Positions 24,856-36,260 of a stretch of DNA of 64,000 nucleotides are shown piece by piece. Source of the DNA: an uncultured Eubacteriales bacterium. GTDB taxonomy: Bacteria > Bacillota > Clostridia > Christensenellales > Aristaeellaceae. The translations under genes were made by a program, and so were the position numbers. Position 1 is the first letter of the stretch; each line of letters begins with the position of its first letter. The DNA is taken from NCBI GenBank assembly GCA_900315315.1, contig OMYT01000016.1, forward strand, positions 1 through 64,000, read 5' to 3'. The notes below the pieces were generated by a model that did no database searches, was not told where the DNA came from, and saw only the letters and a list, made by a program, of their open reading frames with translations.

Positions 24856-26282
24856 TTCAATTCGGAACCGGCGGCTGGCGCGCCGTCATCGGCGAAGACT
24901 TCACCCGCGCCAACATTGAACGCGTCGCGGCTGCCCTGGCCCGCCGCATGATCCGCGAAGGCTCCGCGGACAAAGGCATCTGCGTTGGTTATGACCGGCG
25001 TTTCCTCAGCCGGGAAGCCTGCATCTGGTTTTCCCAGGTCATGGCCGGCGAAGGCGTCAAAGTCTGGTTTGTGAACCTGAACTGCCCGACTCCGCAGATC
25101 ATGTATACCGTCAAACGTATGGATCTTCCCTACGGCGCCATGGTCACCGCCAGCCACAACCCCGCAATCTGGAACGGTATCAAGCTCTTTACCGCCGGCG
25201 GCCGGGACGCCACTGAGGACTATACCCTCCCGGTCCAGGACGAAGCCAACGCCCTAGATCCGGAGAAAATACGGCAGATCGACTTTGAAAAGGCGCTCAC
25301 AGATGGTATAATAGAATATACTGATCCGAGAGATGCCTATCTCGATTCGATCCTTTCCCAGATCCGCACCGATGAGATCCGCAAGCGTCATCCCCGTGTG
25401 GTGCTTGACCCGATGTTCGGCGTCAGCCTCACCGGTCTGCAGACCATCCTGTATACCTGCCGCTGCGATGTGGACGTGATCAACGACCGGCATGACGCCT
25501 TCTTCGGCAGGCATCTGCCCGCCCCGACGCCCGCCACCCTGGTCGATCTTCAGCAGGCCGTCCTGGAACACCACGCGGATGTCGGTATCGCCACTGACGG
25601 GGACGCGGACCGTCTGGGCATTGTGGATGAGAAAGGCCGCTATGTTTCGGCGAATGAGATCCTTGTGCTCCTGTATTACTACCTGCTGGCTTTCCGGGGC
25701 TGGAAAGGTGCTGCTGTCCGGAACATTGCCACCACGCACCTGCTTGACCGGGTTGCCGAAGCCTACGGACAGCCGTGTATTGAGGTTCCGGTCGGCTTTA
25801 AGCATATCTCCGCCGGCATGGAGGCCAATGACGCCCTGATTGGCGGCGAATCCTCCGGCGGTCTCACCGTCCGAGGGCATATTCACGGCAAGGATGGTCT
25901 CTATGCTGCTTCTCTCCTGCTGGAAATGCTCTGCGTCACCGGCAAGCCCATGAGCAAGCTGATCCTGGAGATTTATGAGCGCTTCGGCGAAGCGCATATG
26001 GCTGAGTTCGACTGGGCCCTGACCACAGAAAGCCGTGGACGGATTCATCAGCAGATCATGATCCACCGCGATCTCCCCGTGCTGCCCCTGCCCGTGGAAA
26101 AAGTCAGCTTTCTCGACGGCTGCAAGCTGTATCTGGAGGGCGGCTGGATCATCATCCGTTTCTCCGGCACGGAACCAAGGGTCAGAATTTTTGCCGAAGC
26201 CGAAACCGCGGTCCTGGCCGAGTCCCTTGTCCGCCTCGCCGCGGAACATATCGGTTTGCCGTTTCCTCCCGAAGGAGTTTAA
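24852..26282 (+). CDS. Alpha-D-phosphohexomutase
   Basis: A 476-residue enzyme of the phosphoglucomutase/phosphomannomutase superfamily. All four landmarks are there: the active-site phosphoserine loop TASHNP near residue 98, the Mg loop DGDADRLGI near 250, the sugar-binding GGESSGGL near 330 and the phosphate-binding RFSGTEPRVRIFAE near 440. It interconverts sugar-1- and sugar-6-phosphate. Since it is translationally coupled to the GH94 phosphorylase (ATGA overlap), its substrate is probably that enzyme's product, GlcNAc-1-P or Glc-1-P. The two cannot be told apart from sequence alone. Confidence 0.9.
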   Translation: MIQFGTGGWRAVIGEDFTRANIERVAAALARRMIREGSADKGICVGYDRRFLSREACIWFSQVMAGEGVKVWFVNLNCPTPQIMYTVKRMDLPYGAMVTASHNPAIWNGIKLFTAGGRDATEDYTLPVQDEANALDPEKIRQIDFEKALTDGIIEYTDPRDAYLDSILSQIRTDEIRKRHPRVVLDPMFGVSLTGLQTILYTCRCDVDVINDRHDAFFGRHLPAPTPATLVDLQQAVLEHHADVGIATDGDADRLGIVDEKGRYVSANEILVLLYYYLLAFRGWKGAAVRNIATTHLLDRVAEAYGQPCIEVPVGFKHISAGMEANDALIGGESSGGLTVRGHIHGKDGLYAASLLLEMLCVTGKPMSKLILEIYERFGEAHMAEFDWALTTESRGRIHQQIMIHRDLPVLPLPVEKVSFLDGCKLYLEGGWIIIRFSGTEPRVRIFAEAETAVLAESLVRLAAEHIGLPFPPEGV

Positions 26283-26300
26283 ACCCACATTTTCATGAAA

Positions 26301-26365
26301 GCCGAAGGGGGTCTGGGGGGCAAAGGCGCCAGTGGCGCCTTTGTTGGAAGGGCAGGAAAGCCCCC
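26301..26365 (+). repeat. Long copy of nested-hairpin repeat
   Basis: GCCGAAGGGGG and a GGGGGC arm, an inner perfect hairpin AAAGGCGCC-AGT-GGCGCCTTT, then GTTGGAAGGGCAGGAAA and the closing GCCCCC. It lies 18 bases after the phosphohexomutase stop and just before the kinase start codon. Confidence 0.8.
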
Positions 26366-26378
26366 GGGAAAGAACATT

Positions 26379-28136
26379 ATGACGAAACGCAGATCTGTCG
26401 CAGGAAAACCCCTTTATCATCATCGGGGCCTGTTCAGCTTGCGCTTCCAGATCGTCTTCATCCTTCTCCTTTGCTACATAATCCCGACAATCGTGCTGGG
26501 CATTTTTGCCCGGCACATTTTGCTCGGCAGCGTTCAGAAAAACGTCGAATCCGCCCTGGTCAGCAATGCAAAATACGCCTGGAATACCACCGTTCAGAAT
26601 CTGGACCGCATCGTGGCCCTCGGGCAGGAAGCAGTCTATGATGAGGAACTGGCCAATGCCTGGAACCAATGGCGTTCCTCCGCCATCAGCAATGCCGAGT
26701 TCCTGAGGCTTTCCCGAAACTATCTGGATCAGCAGTTCGGCCGGGACCGGTTCTTCACCTTTGCCGCCTTCATCCCTGCGGGCTCCGATGGCCTGCTGAT
26801 CAGCAACCCATCCGGTCAGAGCGCCGCCTCCGATTTCTTCCGTGAAAACGAAGCACTTGTTTCTCATGCTGCGGAATCCCTGGATACCCAATCTCTCTTC
26901 ACCGGCAGCGGAGAACAGATGTGCTTCATCCGGAACGTGCTGAATCTGCGTATGGAAAACACCGGCACCCTGGTTTTCGGTCTGAACCGGAATCAGGTTC
27001 TGGAGCCGCTGATCACCCTGCAGTCCGGCTGGAAGGCAAATATGAGCCTGCTGGTTGACGAATACGGGGACCGCGAAACAGACTGGGCATCCCTCCCCGA
27101 AGGGTTTACGGATCTCCCTCAGGAAAACACGCTCCGCTATGTCCAGTCCGAAACCGGGGATCATTACGACCTGCACCTGCTCCTGGCCCTGAACCGTGCC
27201 GAACAGTATCACGAGCTCTATACTTTCCAGAACCTTACCCTGCTGTTATATTTGCTGCTGATTCCCATCCTGCTGCTGATCGTCCTTTTCGTTCGCCGGC
27301 GGATCACCCGGCCGATCGGCATGCTCGCCGATGCCTCCCGGCGCATCGAGGCCGGAGAACTCGGCGTCACCGTGCCCATGCGGGGCGGAGATGAACTGGG
27401 AGATCTGGGTGTTGCCTTCTCCAACATGTCCGTCCGCCTGCGGGAGCTGATCGAGAAGACGTACCGGAGCGAGATCGAGCTGAAAAACGCCCAGATCCAG
27501 GCCCTTCAAAGCCGGATCAATCCTCATTTCCTGAACAATGCCCTCGAGACGATCAACTGGCAGGCCCGCATGGAGGGCAGCGAGACCATCGAAAACATGG
27601 TTTCCGCCCTCTCCGTCCTGCTCAATGCAACCCTCGGACGGAAAAACCGCCGCGTCGTCCCCCTGCGGGAGGAACTGGAAGTGGCGGAAGGATACATCTT
27701 TTTCATCCAGCAGCGCTTCGGCGATTCCCTGATCATCACCCGTGATATTGATCCGGAGGCGGAAACCTGCATCGTTCCCCTGCTGACCGTTCAGCCGGTG
27801 CTGGAAAACGCAGTGGATCACGGGATCGCCCCGGCGGGCGAAGGAACGATCCGGATCTCGGTCCGTCGGACAGATAACTGCCTGAGAATGCAGATTGCCA
27901 ACACCGGCCGCGGTCTTGACGCGGAAGACCGTGCGCGAATCGACGCCGCCCTTTCCGGAGAGTCCTGCGAAAGCAATCACCTCGGCCTGGCGAACATTGC
28001 CAGCCGTCTCCGTCTGCTTTTCGGATCACAGGCTGTCCTGACTGTCACCGGCGCCCCGGATGAGGAAACCGTCGTTGAAATTATGATCCCTCAACCTGAA
28101 GAAACCCCTCATTCAAAGGAGGACTCAGCCTCATGA
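26379..28136 (+). CDS. Sensor histidine kinase, YesM family
   Basis: A 585-residue membrane kinase. One helix (SLRFQIVFILLLCYIIPTIV) leads into an extracellular sensor of about 230 residues, then a second helix (LLLYLLLIPILLLIVLFV), a HAMP segment (RRRITRPIGMLADASRRIE), the phospho-acceptor region QSRINPHFLNNALETI and an HATPase domain ending with GLGLANIASRLRLLFG-like residues. This is the His_kinase/HATPase layout of YesM proteins, which respond to extracellular sugars or oligosaccharides. The start at 26379 has only a weak site (GGGAAAG); upstream codons are inside the repeat. It overlaps the next gene by four bases. Confidence 0.9.
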   Translation: MTKRRSVAGKPLYHHRGLFSLRFQIVFILLLCYIIPTIVLGIFARHILLGSVQKNVESALVSNAKYAWNTTVQNLDRIVALGQEAVYDEELANAWNQWRSSAISNAEFLRLSRNYLDQQFGRDRFFTFAAFIPAGSDGLLISNPSGQSAASDFFRENEALVSHAAESLDTQSLFTGSGEQMCFIRNVLNLRMENTGTLVFGLNRNQVLEPLITLQSGWKANMSLLVDEYGDRETDWASLPEGFTDLPQENTLRYVQSETGDHYDLHLLLALNRAEQYHELYTFQNLTLLLYLLLIPILLLIVLFVRRRITRPIGMLADASRRIEAGELGVTVPMRGGDELGDLGVAFSNMSVRLRELIEKTYRSEIELKNAQIQALQSRINPHFLNNALETINWQARMEGSETIENMVSALSVLLNATLGRKNRRVVPLREELEVAEGYIFFIQQRFGDSLIITRDIDPEAETCIVPLLTVQPVLENAVDHGIAPAGEGTIRISVRRTDNCLRMQIANTGRGLDAEDRARIDAALSGESCESNHLGLANIASRLRLLFGSQAVLTVTGAPDEETVVEIMIPQPEETPHSKEDSAS

Positions 28137-29326
28137 TCAGAAGAATAAGCAGCATCCTGCTTGCCTTCGCCCTGCTTGTCTCCTGCGCAGGCGCCGAAGA
28201 CATCATCCTCCATACGATCAGCTGCTTCGGCGGCGGCAACAGCGCCGGCGACGCCTACGTCTCTATTCTTCGCGATTTTGAGAACGCTACCGGCTATACC
28301 GTTATGGATGAATCTTCCACCAGCAATGAGGCCTGGAAGGCCGGCGTACTCAAGCGTTTTGCCGCGGGCGACGAGCCGGACGTTCTCTTCTTCTTCGCTG
28401 CCGGCGCAGACAGTAAGCTTCTCCTGAACCGGCTGGTCCCCCTGGCAGAAATCAACGCCTCCTATCCGGACCTTTCTTTCCCTCAGGATGATGTCCTGAA
28501 GGAAGCCGACGGACAGGTCTATGCCGTCCCGCTCTATTCCTTTTGGGAAGGGCTTTATGTAAACTCGGATCTGTTTGACCGTTTCGGCCTGGACCTTCCG
28601 ACAGACTGGGAAAAACTTGTCCGCGCGATTCAGGTTTTCCGGGCCAACGGCATTGTTCCGATCTCAGTTTCTCTTTCGGATATCCCGCATTATCTGGCGG
28701 AATTCGCGATGCTTGCCTGCGTTCCGCCTGAGGAGCTGGCGCTGCGGCCGAAAACCTTTGAAGAAGTCCCTGCCTCCTGGTTTGAAGCCATGAACCTCAT
28801 CCGGGAGCTGTATCAACTCGGCGCTTTCCCGGATGACACCGCCTTCACCACGGAGAGCGTCACTACCGGGCTCTTTCTGGACAGGAAGGCTGCCATGCAG
28901 TTCGACGGCAGCTGGCAGGTTGCCTCTTTCTCTGATCAGCAGATGGACAGCATCGTTGTCCTCCCAATGCCCCTTCGCAACGGCGGTCAGGCGGAGTACT
29001 ATCCAGGCGGGGTCTCAATGGGTTTCTTTCTCACCCGAAAAGCCTGGAACAGCAATCGGAAGGATGCCGCCGTCTCCCTGCTGGCTTCACTTACCTCAAA
29101 GGAAAGCCTGGAGAAGCTGGACAATCAGCAAATGACCGGCGGTCTCCGTTCTTCCTGGGAAAAGATGACCGAAACCCGCCATATGACTCAACCGCTGCAG
29201 GATGCCATGAATCAGCAGGCCCGGGAAACCTGGCTCCTGGAGTGCGTGCCGGCTGTCGCCGATGGCAGCATGTCCGCTGATGACTGCTGGCAGAAAGTCA
29301 TGAAACTCAAACCTTTTGGAGAGTGA
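28133..29326 (+). CDS. Orphan extracellular solute-binding lipoprotein
   Basis: A 397-residue family 1 binding protein. The signal ends in a lipobox LVSC, so it should be anchored to the outer face of the membrane. Mature residues HTISCFGGGNSAGDAY...DFENATGYTV and KRFAAGDEPDVLFFFAAG are typical of sugar-binding proteins, and AMQFDGSWQVAS is the usual hinge signature. There is no permease beside it; its start overlaps the histidine kinase stop (ATGA), and the response regulator begins six bases after its stop. I infer that it presents ligand to the kinase rather than to a transporter, as XylFII does for LytS in some clostridia. Confidence 0.85.
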   Translation: MIRRISSILLAFALLVSCAGAEDIILHTISCFGGGNSAGDAYVSILRDFENATGYTVMDESSTSNEAWKAGVLKRFAAGDEPDVLFFFAAGADSKLLLNRLVPLAEINASYPDLSFPQDDVLKEADGQVYAVPLYSFWEGLYVNSDLFDRFGLDLPTDWEKLVRAIQVFRANGIVPISVSLSDIPHYLAEFAMLACVPPEELALRPKTFEEVPASWFEAMNLIRELYQLGAFPDDTAFTTESVTTGLFLDRKAAMQFDGSWQVASFSDQQMDSIVVLPMPLRNGGQAEYYPGGVSMGFFLTRKAWNSNRKDAAVSLLASLTSKESLEKLDNQQMTGGLRSSWEKMTETRHMTQPLQDAMNQQARETWLLECVPAVADGSMSADDCWQKVMKLKPFGE

Positions 29327-29332
29327 TTTAAA

Positions 29333-30091
29333 ATGTATTCCGTTATTCTTGTTGATGATGAAGCCCTGATCCTGAAAGGCCTCTCCACCGTTATTCCGTG
29401 GAGAGAAATGGGTTGTGAAGTTGTGGGTACAGCCACAAACGGCCGGACAGGCCTGGATCTGATCCGGAAACTGAAGCCGGATATTCTCTTTACCGATATC
29501 CGCATGCCCAACATGGACGGTCTCACCATGCTTGCCGCCCTCGGCAGCGAGTTCCCGCGGATGCAAACAGTTGTCCTCACCGCCTATCGGGATTTTGATT
29601 ACGCCCGCCAGGCGATCACCCTGGGCGTCTGCCGCTATCTGCTGAAGCCGAGTAACCTGAACGAACTCAAGGAGGCCCTCCGCGTCATGGTTGAAAAGCT
29701 GAACCGGCTCCCCGCCGAAGATGCGGAGCAGCCGGAAAATGCCGAGGGACCGGATGGAGCTTCAGAAGCCGGTAATTTTATCGTAAACGCAGCCCTGAAC
29801 TATATGCGGGAAAACTGCATGCAGCAGCATCTTTCCCTCAGTGATATTGCCGATCATGTGTATGTCAGCCAGTGGCATCTGTCGAAGCTTCTGAACCGGG
29901 AAACCGGCAAAAGCTTCTTCGACCTCCTCGGCAGCATGCGGATTGAGAAAGCAAAATCACTCCTCCGGACCCCCGGCATGAACATCCAGGAGGTTGCGGA
30001 AGGAACCGGCTACACCGATGTAGCGCATTTCTCGCGTACTTTTAAAAAACTCACCGGCCAGACTCCCGGTGAATACCGTAAAGGTCACTGA
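29333..30091 (+). CDS. Response regulator, YesN/AraC type
   Basis: A 252-residue regulator. The receiver domain starts MYSVILVDDEALILKGL, with the acidic pair DD, the phospho-acceptor Asp in LFTDIRMPNMDG near residue 54 and the Lys in LLKPSNLNEL. After an acidic linker a C-terminal AraC-type pair of helix-turn-helices follows (LSLSDIADHVYVSQWHLSKL and IQEVAEGTGYTDVAHFSRTF). It is the partner of the YesM kinase, and a likely activator of the glycan genes in this region. Length is short for YesN proteins (often 500), lacking the middle domain. Confidence 0.92.
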   Translation: MYSVILVDDEALILKGLSTVIPWREMGCEVVGTATNGRTGLDLIRKLKPDILFTDIRMPNMDGLTMLAALGSEFPRMQTVVLTAYRDFDYARQAITLGVCRYLLKPSNLNELKEALRVMVEKLNRLPAEDAEQPENAEGPDGASEAGNFIVNAALNYMRENCMQQHLSLSDIADHVYVSQWHLSKLLNRETGKSFFDLLGSMRIEKAKSLLRTPGMNIQEVAEGTGYTDVAHFSRTFKKLTGQTPGEYRKGH

Positions 30092-30109
30092 TACCCACTC
30101 TTTCTTCCC

Positions 30110-30138
30110 TTGAAAACCCATTCGCCCTATAGTATAAT
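30110..30138 (+). promoter_or_regulatory. Promoter of the Rrf2 regulator gene
   Basis: TTGAAA, 17 bases, TATAAT: a near-consensus sigma-A promoter ending 28 bases before the start codon. Confidence 0.8.
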
Positions 30139-30166
30139 AGGTCATATTTCTGCAGGAGGGATCCGT

Positions 30167-30568
30167 ATGATTTCAACCAAGGGACGGTATGCCATCCGCG
30201 TAATGATCGATCTGGCTGAGCATGATCAGGGAAAGTATATCCCCCTCAAAGATATTGCCGCGAGACAGGAAATATCCAAAAAATATCTGGAGATCATCGT
30301 GAAGGACATGGTCGCCGGGGGCCTGCTGACCGGTGCCAGCGGAAAAGGCGGCGGTTACAGACTGACCCGGAAGCCGGAGGACTATTCGGTGGGTGAAATC
30401 CTGGAACTGATGGAGGGAACGCTCTCGCCGGTTGCCTGCCTCGCGGAGGAGGTCAATGACTGTCCGCGGAAAGGCGCATGCAAAACGCTCCCTCTGTGGA
30501 CCGAATTCGATCAGCTGGTTCATGACTTCTTTTTCAGCAAGAAACTCAGTGACCTGATTACGAAGTAA
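30167..30568 (+). CDS. Rrf2-family transcriptional regulator
   Basis: A 133-residue winged-helix repressor. The start MISTKGRYAIRVMIDLAEH and the recognition region AARQEISKKYLEIIVKDM, then SGKGGGYRL, are classic for IscR/CymR-type proteins. Three Cys follow in the pattern C-x7-C-x5-C (CLAEEVNDCPRKGACK), the position where IscR and NsrR bind an iron-sulfur cluster, so redox or Fe-S sensing is plausible; CymR-type members lack it. The start at 30167 follows GGAGGG. No cysteine-desulfurase genes are next to it, so its targets are elsewhere. It has its own promoter and terminator. Confidence 0.9.
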   Translation: MISTKGRYAIRVMIDLAEHDQGKYIPLKDIAARQEISKKYLEIIVKDMVAGGLLTGASGKGGGYRLTRKPEDYSVGEILELMEGTLSPVACLAEEVNDCPRKGACKTLPLWTEFDQLVHDFFFSKKLSDLITK

Positions 30569-30599
30569 GGGAAGAGCCATAAAAGCTCTTCCCCTTTTC

Positions 30600-30600
<1 letters not shown>
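30569..30600 (+). terminator. Intrinsic terminator of the Rrf2 gene
   Basis: Stem GGGAAGAGC/GCTCTTCCC with a CATAAAA-type loop, followed by a T-rich run. It separates the convergent Rrf2 and clpB genes. Confidence 0.85.
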
Positions 30601-33197
<2,597 letters not shown>

Positions 33198-33224
33198 AAC
33201 ATGTTCCTCCTTGAAGGTCAATTT

Positions 33225-33241
33225 TTTGACTATCTTTGACC
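33225..33241 (-). promoter_or_regulatory. CtsR operator of clpB
   Basis: On the minus strand GGTCAAAGATAGTCAAA: two heptanucleotides spaced by three, the CtsR consensus with one change in the second half. It lies just downstream of the -10 box. Confidence 0.88.
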
Positions 33242-33251
33242 TTCAAGAAGA

Positions 33252-33279
33252 ATTATACTCTCTTTTTGATCGTTGTCAA
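33252..33279 (-). promoter_or_regulatory. Promoter of clpB
   Basis: On the minus strand TTGACA and TATAAT with a 16-base spacer. The CtsR box overlaps the expected transcription start. Confidence 0.85.
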
Positions 33280-34007
33280 TCTTTTTTATTCAGAGAATGA
33301 AACACCTCTGCCACATCCCCGCGGATCAGCAGTTCTGCCCCTTCATCCGCCTTCGTAGGCGTCCGGTTGATCACCACCAGGTTTCTCCCTCTGAAATCCT
33401 CAATGAATGACGCTGCCGGTTCCACCGTCAGGGAGGTTCCCGCAACGATCAGCGTATCAGCGTTAGCGATCTCCCGCCTTGCCCCGATACATACATATTT
33501 CTCCAGCGGTTCTCCGTATAGAACGACATTCGGTTTGATCACTCCGCCGCATTCGCACCGTGGAATACCCACCGAATGCAGGATTGTCTCCATCGGATAA
33601 GAAGCGTTGCATTCCATGCAGAAGTTCTCGTTCACATTCCCGTGCAGCTCGTATACGCGGATATTCCCGGCCTTCCGGTGCAGCCCGTCAATATTCTGTG
33701 TCACAATTCCCCGCAGCCTGTCCTGTTTCTCCAGTTCGTACAGATACCGATGCGCCGCGTTCGGCATGGCTTCCGGATGCAGCATATGCTTCCGGTAAAA
33801 ATCAAAGAATCTCTCCGGCTGCAGATAGAAAAAGCTCCTGCTCAGAATCATCTCCGGGCTCAGTCCGTCAGCCTCTTCCGCATACATTCCCGTCCCGGAC
33901 CTGAAATCCGGAATCCCGCTGGCCGTGGATACCCCCGCCCCGCCGAAGAACACAATCCGTTTCGACCGGCTGATGATCTCCCTTAGCATTTCAACCTTTT
34001 CATTCAT
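33276..34007 (-). CDS. cobB: NAD-dependent protein deacylase (sirtuin)
   Basis: A 243-residue Sir2 enzyme that removes acetyl or acyl groups from lysines using NAD. The NAD-binding GGAGVSTASGIPDFRS is at the N-terminus, the catalytic TQNIDGLHRKAG follows, and a zinc site is formed by CMEC and CECGG. VAGTSLTVEPAASF and VINRTPT complete the fold. It belongs to the bacterial class U/M-like group. The start at 34007 has GAGG about nine bases upstream. Its stop lies in the clpB promoter region, so its transcripts run toward clpB. Confidence 0.92.
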   Translation of the reverse strand: MNEKVEMLREIISRSKRIVFFGGAGVSTASGIPDFRSGTGMYAEEADGLSPEMILSRSFFYLQPERFFDFYRKHMLHPEAMPNAAHRYLYELEKQDRLRGIVTQNIDGLHRKAGNIRVYELHGNVNENFCMECNASYPMETILHSVGIPRCECGGVIKPNVVLYGEPLEKYVCIGARREIANADTLIVAGTSLTVEPAASFIEDFRGRNLVVINRTPTKADEGAELLIRGDVAEVFHSLNKKD

Positions 34008-34149
34008 CTGTGTCTGACCTCTTCCCCGGAAAAAATACAGAACCCGTGCTTGTTTCCCTTTCCCCGGTGCGATATCCTAAGAAGGGACAGAATTCCGTTT
34101 CTGATCAAAAAGTGGGAGAATCGCTCTGTTTTTTGGGCGAAATCCACTT

Positions 34150-34172
34150 AATTCATCCTATAGTGATGAATT
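34150..34172. promoter_or_regulatory. Palindrome upstream of the VOC gene
   Basis: AATTCATC-CTATAGT-GATGAATT, arms of eight perfect bases, 44 bases before the VOC start. It may be an operator; no matching regulator is obvious. Confidence 0.35.
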
Positions 34173-34215
34173 CCAAGCAAAAAACATATTCGAATGTGGG
34201 GGAGGTTCACATTCT

Positions 34216-34596
34216 ATGGTCACGGGAATGCATCATATTTCCATGAAATGCGGAACGAAAGAAGAATTTGACAAGGCAAAGGATTTCTATCTGAACATGC
34301 TCGGCTTCTCCGTCAAAAGGGAGTGGCCGGAAGGCATCATGATCGATTGCGGCAGCGTCTTGCTGGAGATCTTCTGCAACGGCGAAGGCATCAAAACCAA
34401 AGGCGCAATCCGCCATGCCGCATACGCCACAGATGATGTGGACGGAATCATCGCCAGAGTCCGTTCTGCCGGATACAAAGTATTCATCGAGCCGAACGAT
34501 ATCGTCATCCCCTCCGTTCCCGAGTGCCGTGCCCGCATGGCCTTCTGTATTGGCCCTCTGGGCGAGGAAATCGAGTTTTTTCAGGAAAAAGACTAA
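34216..34596 (+). CDS. VOC-family protein (glyoxalase-like)
   Basis: A 126-residue single VOC domain of paired beta-alpha-beta units. His in HHISMKCG and Glu in LLEIFCNGEG, then His in IRHAAYATDDVDG and Glu in EEIEFFQEKD sit where metal ligands are expected in glyoxalase I, so it may bind a divalent metal. The substrate is not recognisable. The start follows GGGGGAGG by ten bases. It stands alone between the divergent sirtuin gene and preA. Confidence 0.8.
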   Translation: MVTGMHHISMKCGTKEEFDKAKDFYLNMLGFSVKREWPEGIMIDCGSVLLEIFCNGEGIKTKGAIRHAAYATDDVDGIIARVRSAGYKVFIEPNDIVIPSVPECRARMAFCIGPLGEEIEFFQEKD

Positions 34597-34670
34597 ATGA
34601 ACAGTTCCCCGAAGTTCATTTCTTTATCTTCCGGCCGAAAGTGTTTTACCATATTCTCATTTATCTACCT

Positions 34671-34735
34671 GCCGAAGGGGCTTGGGGGCAAAGGCTCCGG
34701 TGGAGCCTTTGTTGGATGGGCAGGAAAGCCCCCAA
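34671..34735 (+). repeat. Long copy of nested-hairpin repeat with compensatory changes
   Basis: Same layout as the copy at 26301, but the inner stem is AAAGGCTCC-GGT-GGAGCCTTT: both arms changed together. The outer arms are TTGGGGGC and GCCCCCAA. It abuts the preA stop. Confidence 0.82.
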
Positions 34736-36238
34736 TCATATTTTCCTGATTCTCTTTCTTCCCGGAACAATCGCAAGCTGATGACACACCAGCATGCACA
34801 GATGGCACCCGACGCACTTCTTTCCGTCCAGCTTCGGATGCCTTGTTTCGTCCAGATGGATCGCCTGATGCCCGCCGTCCGCGCAGGAAATCTCGCACCG
34901 GCCGCAGCCGATGCAGCGTTCCCTCTCAAAATGCGGGAAAATCACCGTATCCCGTTCCAGCACGTCCGTCGTCTCGCTCAGGGCTTCCAGTCCCAGACCG
35001 ACAACTTCCTTCACGCTGCTGAAGTTCTTTTCCGCCAGGTACAGATTCAACCCGGTCTTCAGGTCGTCAATGATCCGGTATCCGTACTGCATCACCGCCG
35101 TAGTCACCTGAAGCGTGGATGCGCCCATCAGGAGGAACTCCACCGCGTCCTGCCAGCTTTCGATGCCGCCCATGCCGCTCAGATGCATGCCCCGCAGTTT
35201 CGGGTTCTTCCCCATCTCCGCGATAAACCTCAGCGCGATCGGTTTCACCGCGTTTCCGCTGTATCCGCCCACGGCGCTCTGTCCGCGGACAGCGGGGGAA
35301 GACACGTACGTATGCAGGTTGACGCCGACGATCGACTTGATCGTGTTGATCGCGGCAATTCCGTCCGCGCCGCCGCGTTTCGCGGCTTCCGCCGCCTCGC
35401 TCATGTTCGCCACGTTAGGCGTCAGTTTGGCCAGCACGGGAATATGGCATGCCTGCTTTGCGGCCCGGGTAAACTGCTCCACCAGTTCCGGCACCTGCCC
35501 GATATCGCTGCCCAGTCCGCCCTCCGCCATGTTCGGGCAGGAAAAGTTCAGTTCCACCGCATCCGCGCCGTTCTCTTCGCACAGAAGCGCCAGTTCACCC
35601 CATTCCTCCTCATTCTGTCCCATGATGGAGGCCAGGATGAATTTCGAGGGGTAGTTTTCCTTCAGTCTGCGGAAAATCTCCATGTTTTCCTTCACGCTGT
35701 GGTCGGAAAGCTGTTCGATGTTCTTGAAGCCCATAATGCCGCCGTTGCTGCCGACGACTGCGGAAAAGCGGGGGGAAGCCTCATGGATGTCCAGCGTACA
35801 GATCGTCTTGAAACACGCGCCGCCCCAGCCAGTCTCAAAGGCCCTGGCGCACATGTCGTACGTGCTGGCCACCACAGAGGAGGAAAGCAGGAACGGATTC
35901 TCCAGCGGGACCCCGCACAGGTCGCACTTCAGCCGGTCCTCATTCTCCGGCAGCGGCGTTTCGCATTCCGGCAGCACCTGATAATACAGCCGGCCCACCA
36001 GGTCCCGGATCGGTACCTGGCCGGCGCGGACGCAGGCCCTTTCGCAGGGGGCGGAACAGCGCAGACAGGGATTCTTCTCCGGCAGTTTCTGGGCGGCTGT
36101 CTGCTCATTCCGGAACCAGATGCTCCGGAGCAGATCCGCGGGTTTTACCTTCTCGCAAACCGTATCACAGGGCGGATCTTTGCACAGTGCGCATCGGATC
36201 ATATCCTGCCGTACGATGATCGGGAAATTCTGGATCAT
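34736..36238 (-). CDS. preA: PreA-like dihydropyrimidine dehydrogenase/dihydroorotate oxidase with Fe-S domains
   Basis: A 500-residue oxidoreductase. Residues 1-110 hold an N-terminal Cys-rich domain of the glutamate-synthase small-subunit type (CALCKDPPCDTVC, CLRCSAPCERAC). The middle is an FMN barrel of the dihydroorotate dehydrogenase family (LNFSCPN, LAKLTPNVANMSE, LSGMGGIESW). The end has two 4Fe-4S motifs (CIGCGRCEISC, CVGCHLCMLVC). By homology it reduces uracil or thymine; here it is the last gene of a methionine/folate cluster, so a redox-partner role is possible. The start at 36238 follows GGAGG; the ten codons upstream are weaker. Confidence 0.82.
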   Translation of the reverse strand: MIQNFPIIVRQDMIRCALCKDPPCDTVCEKVKPADLLRSIWFRNEQTAAQKLPEKNPCLRCSAPCERACVRAGQVPIRDLVGRLYYQVLPECETPLPENEDRLKCDLCGVPLENPFLLSSSVVASTYDMCARAFETGWGGACFKTICTLDIHEASPRFSAVVGSNGGIMGFKNIEQLSDHSVKENMEIFRRLKENYPSKFILASIMGQNEEEWGELALLCEENGADAVELNFSCPNMAEGGLGSDIGQVPELVEQFTRAAKQACHIPVLAKLTPNVANMSEAAEAAKRGGADGIAAINTIKSIVGVNLHTYVSSPAVRGQSAVGGYSGNAVKPIALRFIAEMGKNPKLRGMHLSGMGGIESWQDAVEFLLMGASTLQVTTAVMQYGYRIIDDLKTGLNLYLAEKNFSSVKEVVGLGLEALSETTDVLERDTVIFPHFERERCIGCGRCEISCADGGHQAIHLDETRHPKLDGKKCVGCHLCMLVCHQLAIVPGRKRIRKI

Positions 36239-36260
36239 GTCATTCTCCTCCTTGCGATTA

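Noticed and set aside
26295-26378. Upstream extension of the histidine kinase to 613 residues
   Set aside because: The added codons are the nested-hairpin repeat; the membrane-anchored kinase begins at 26379.
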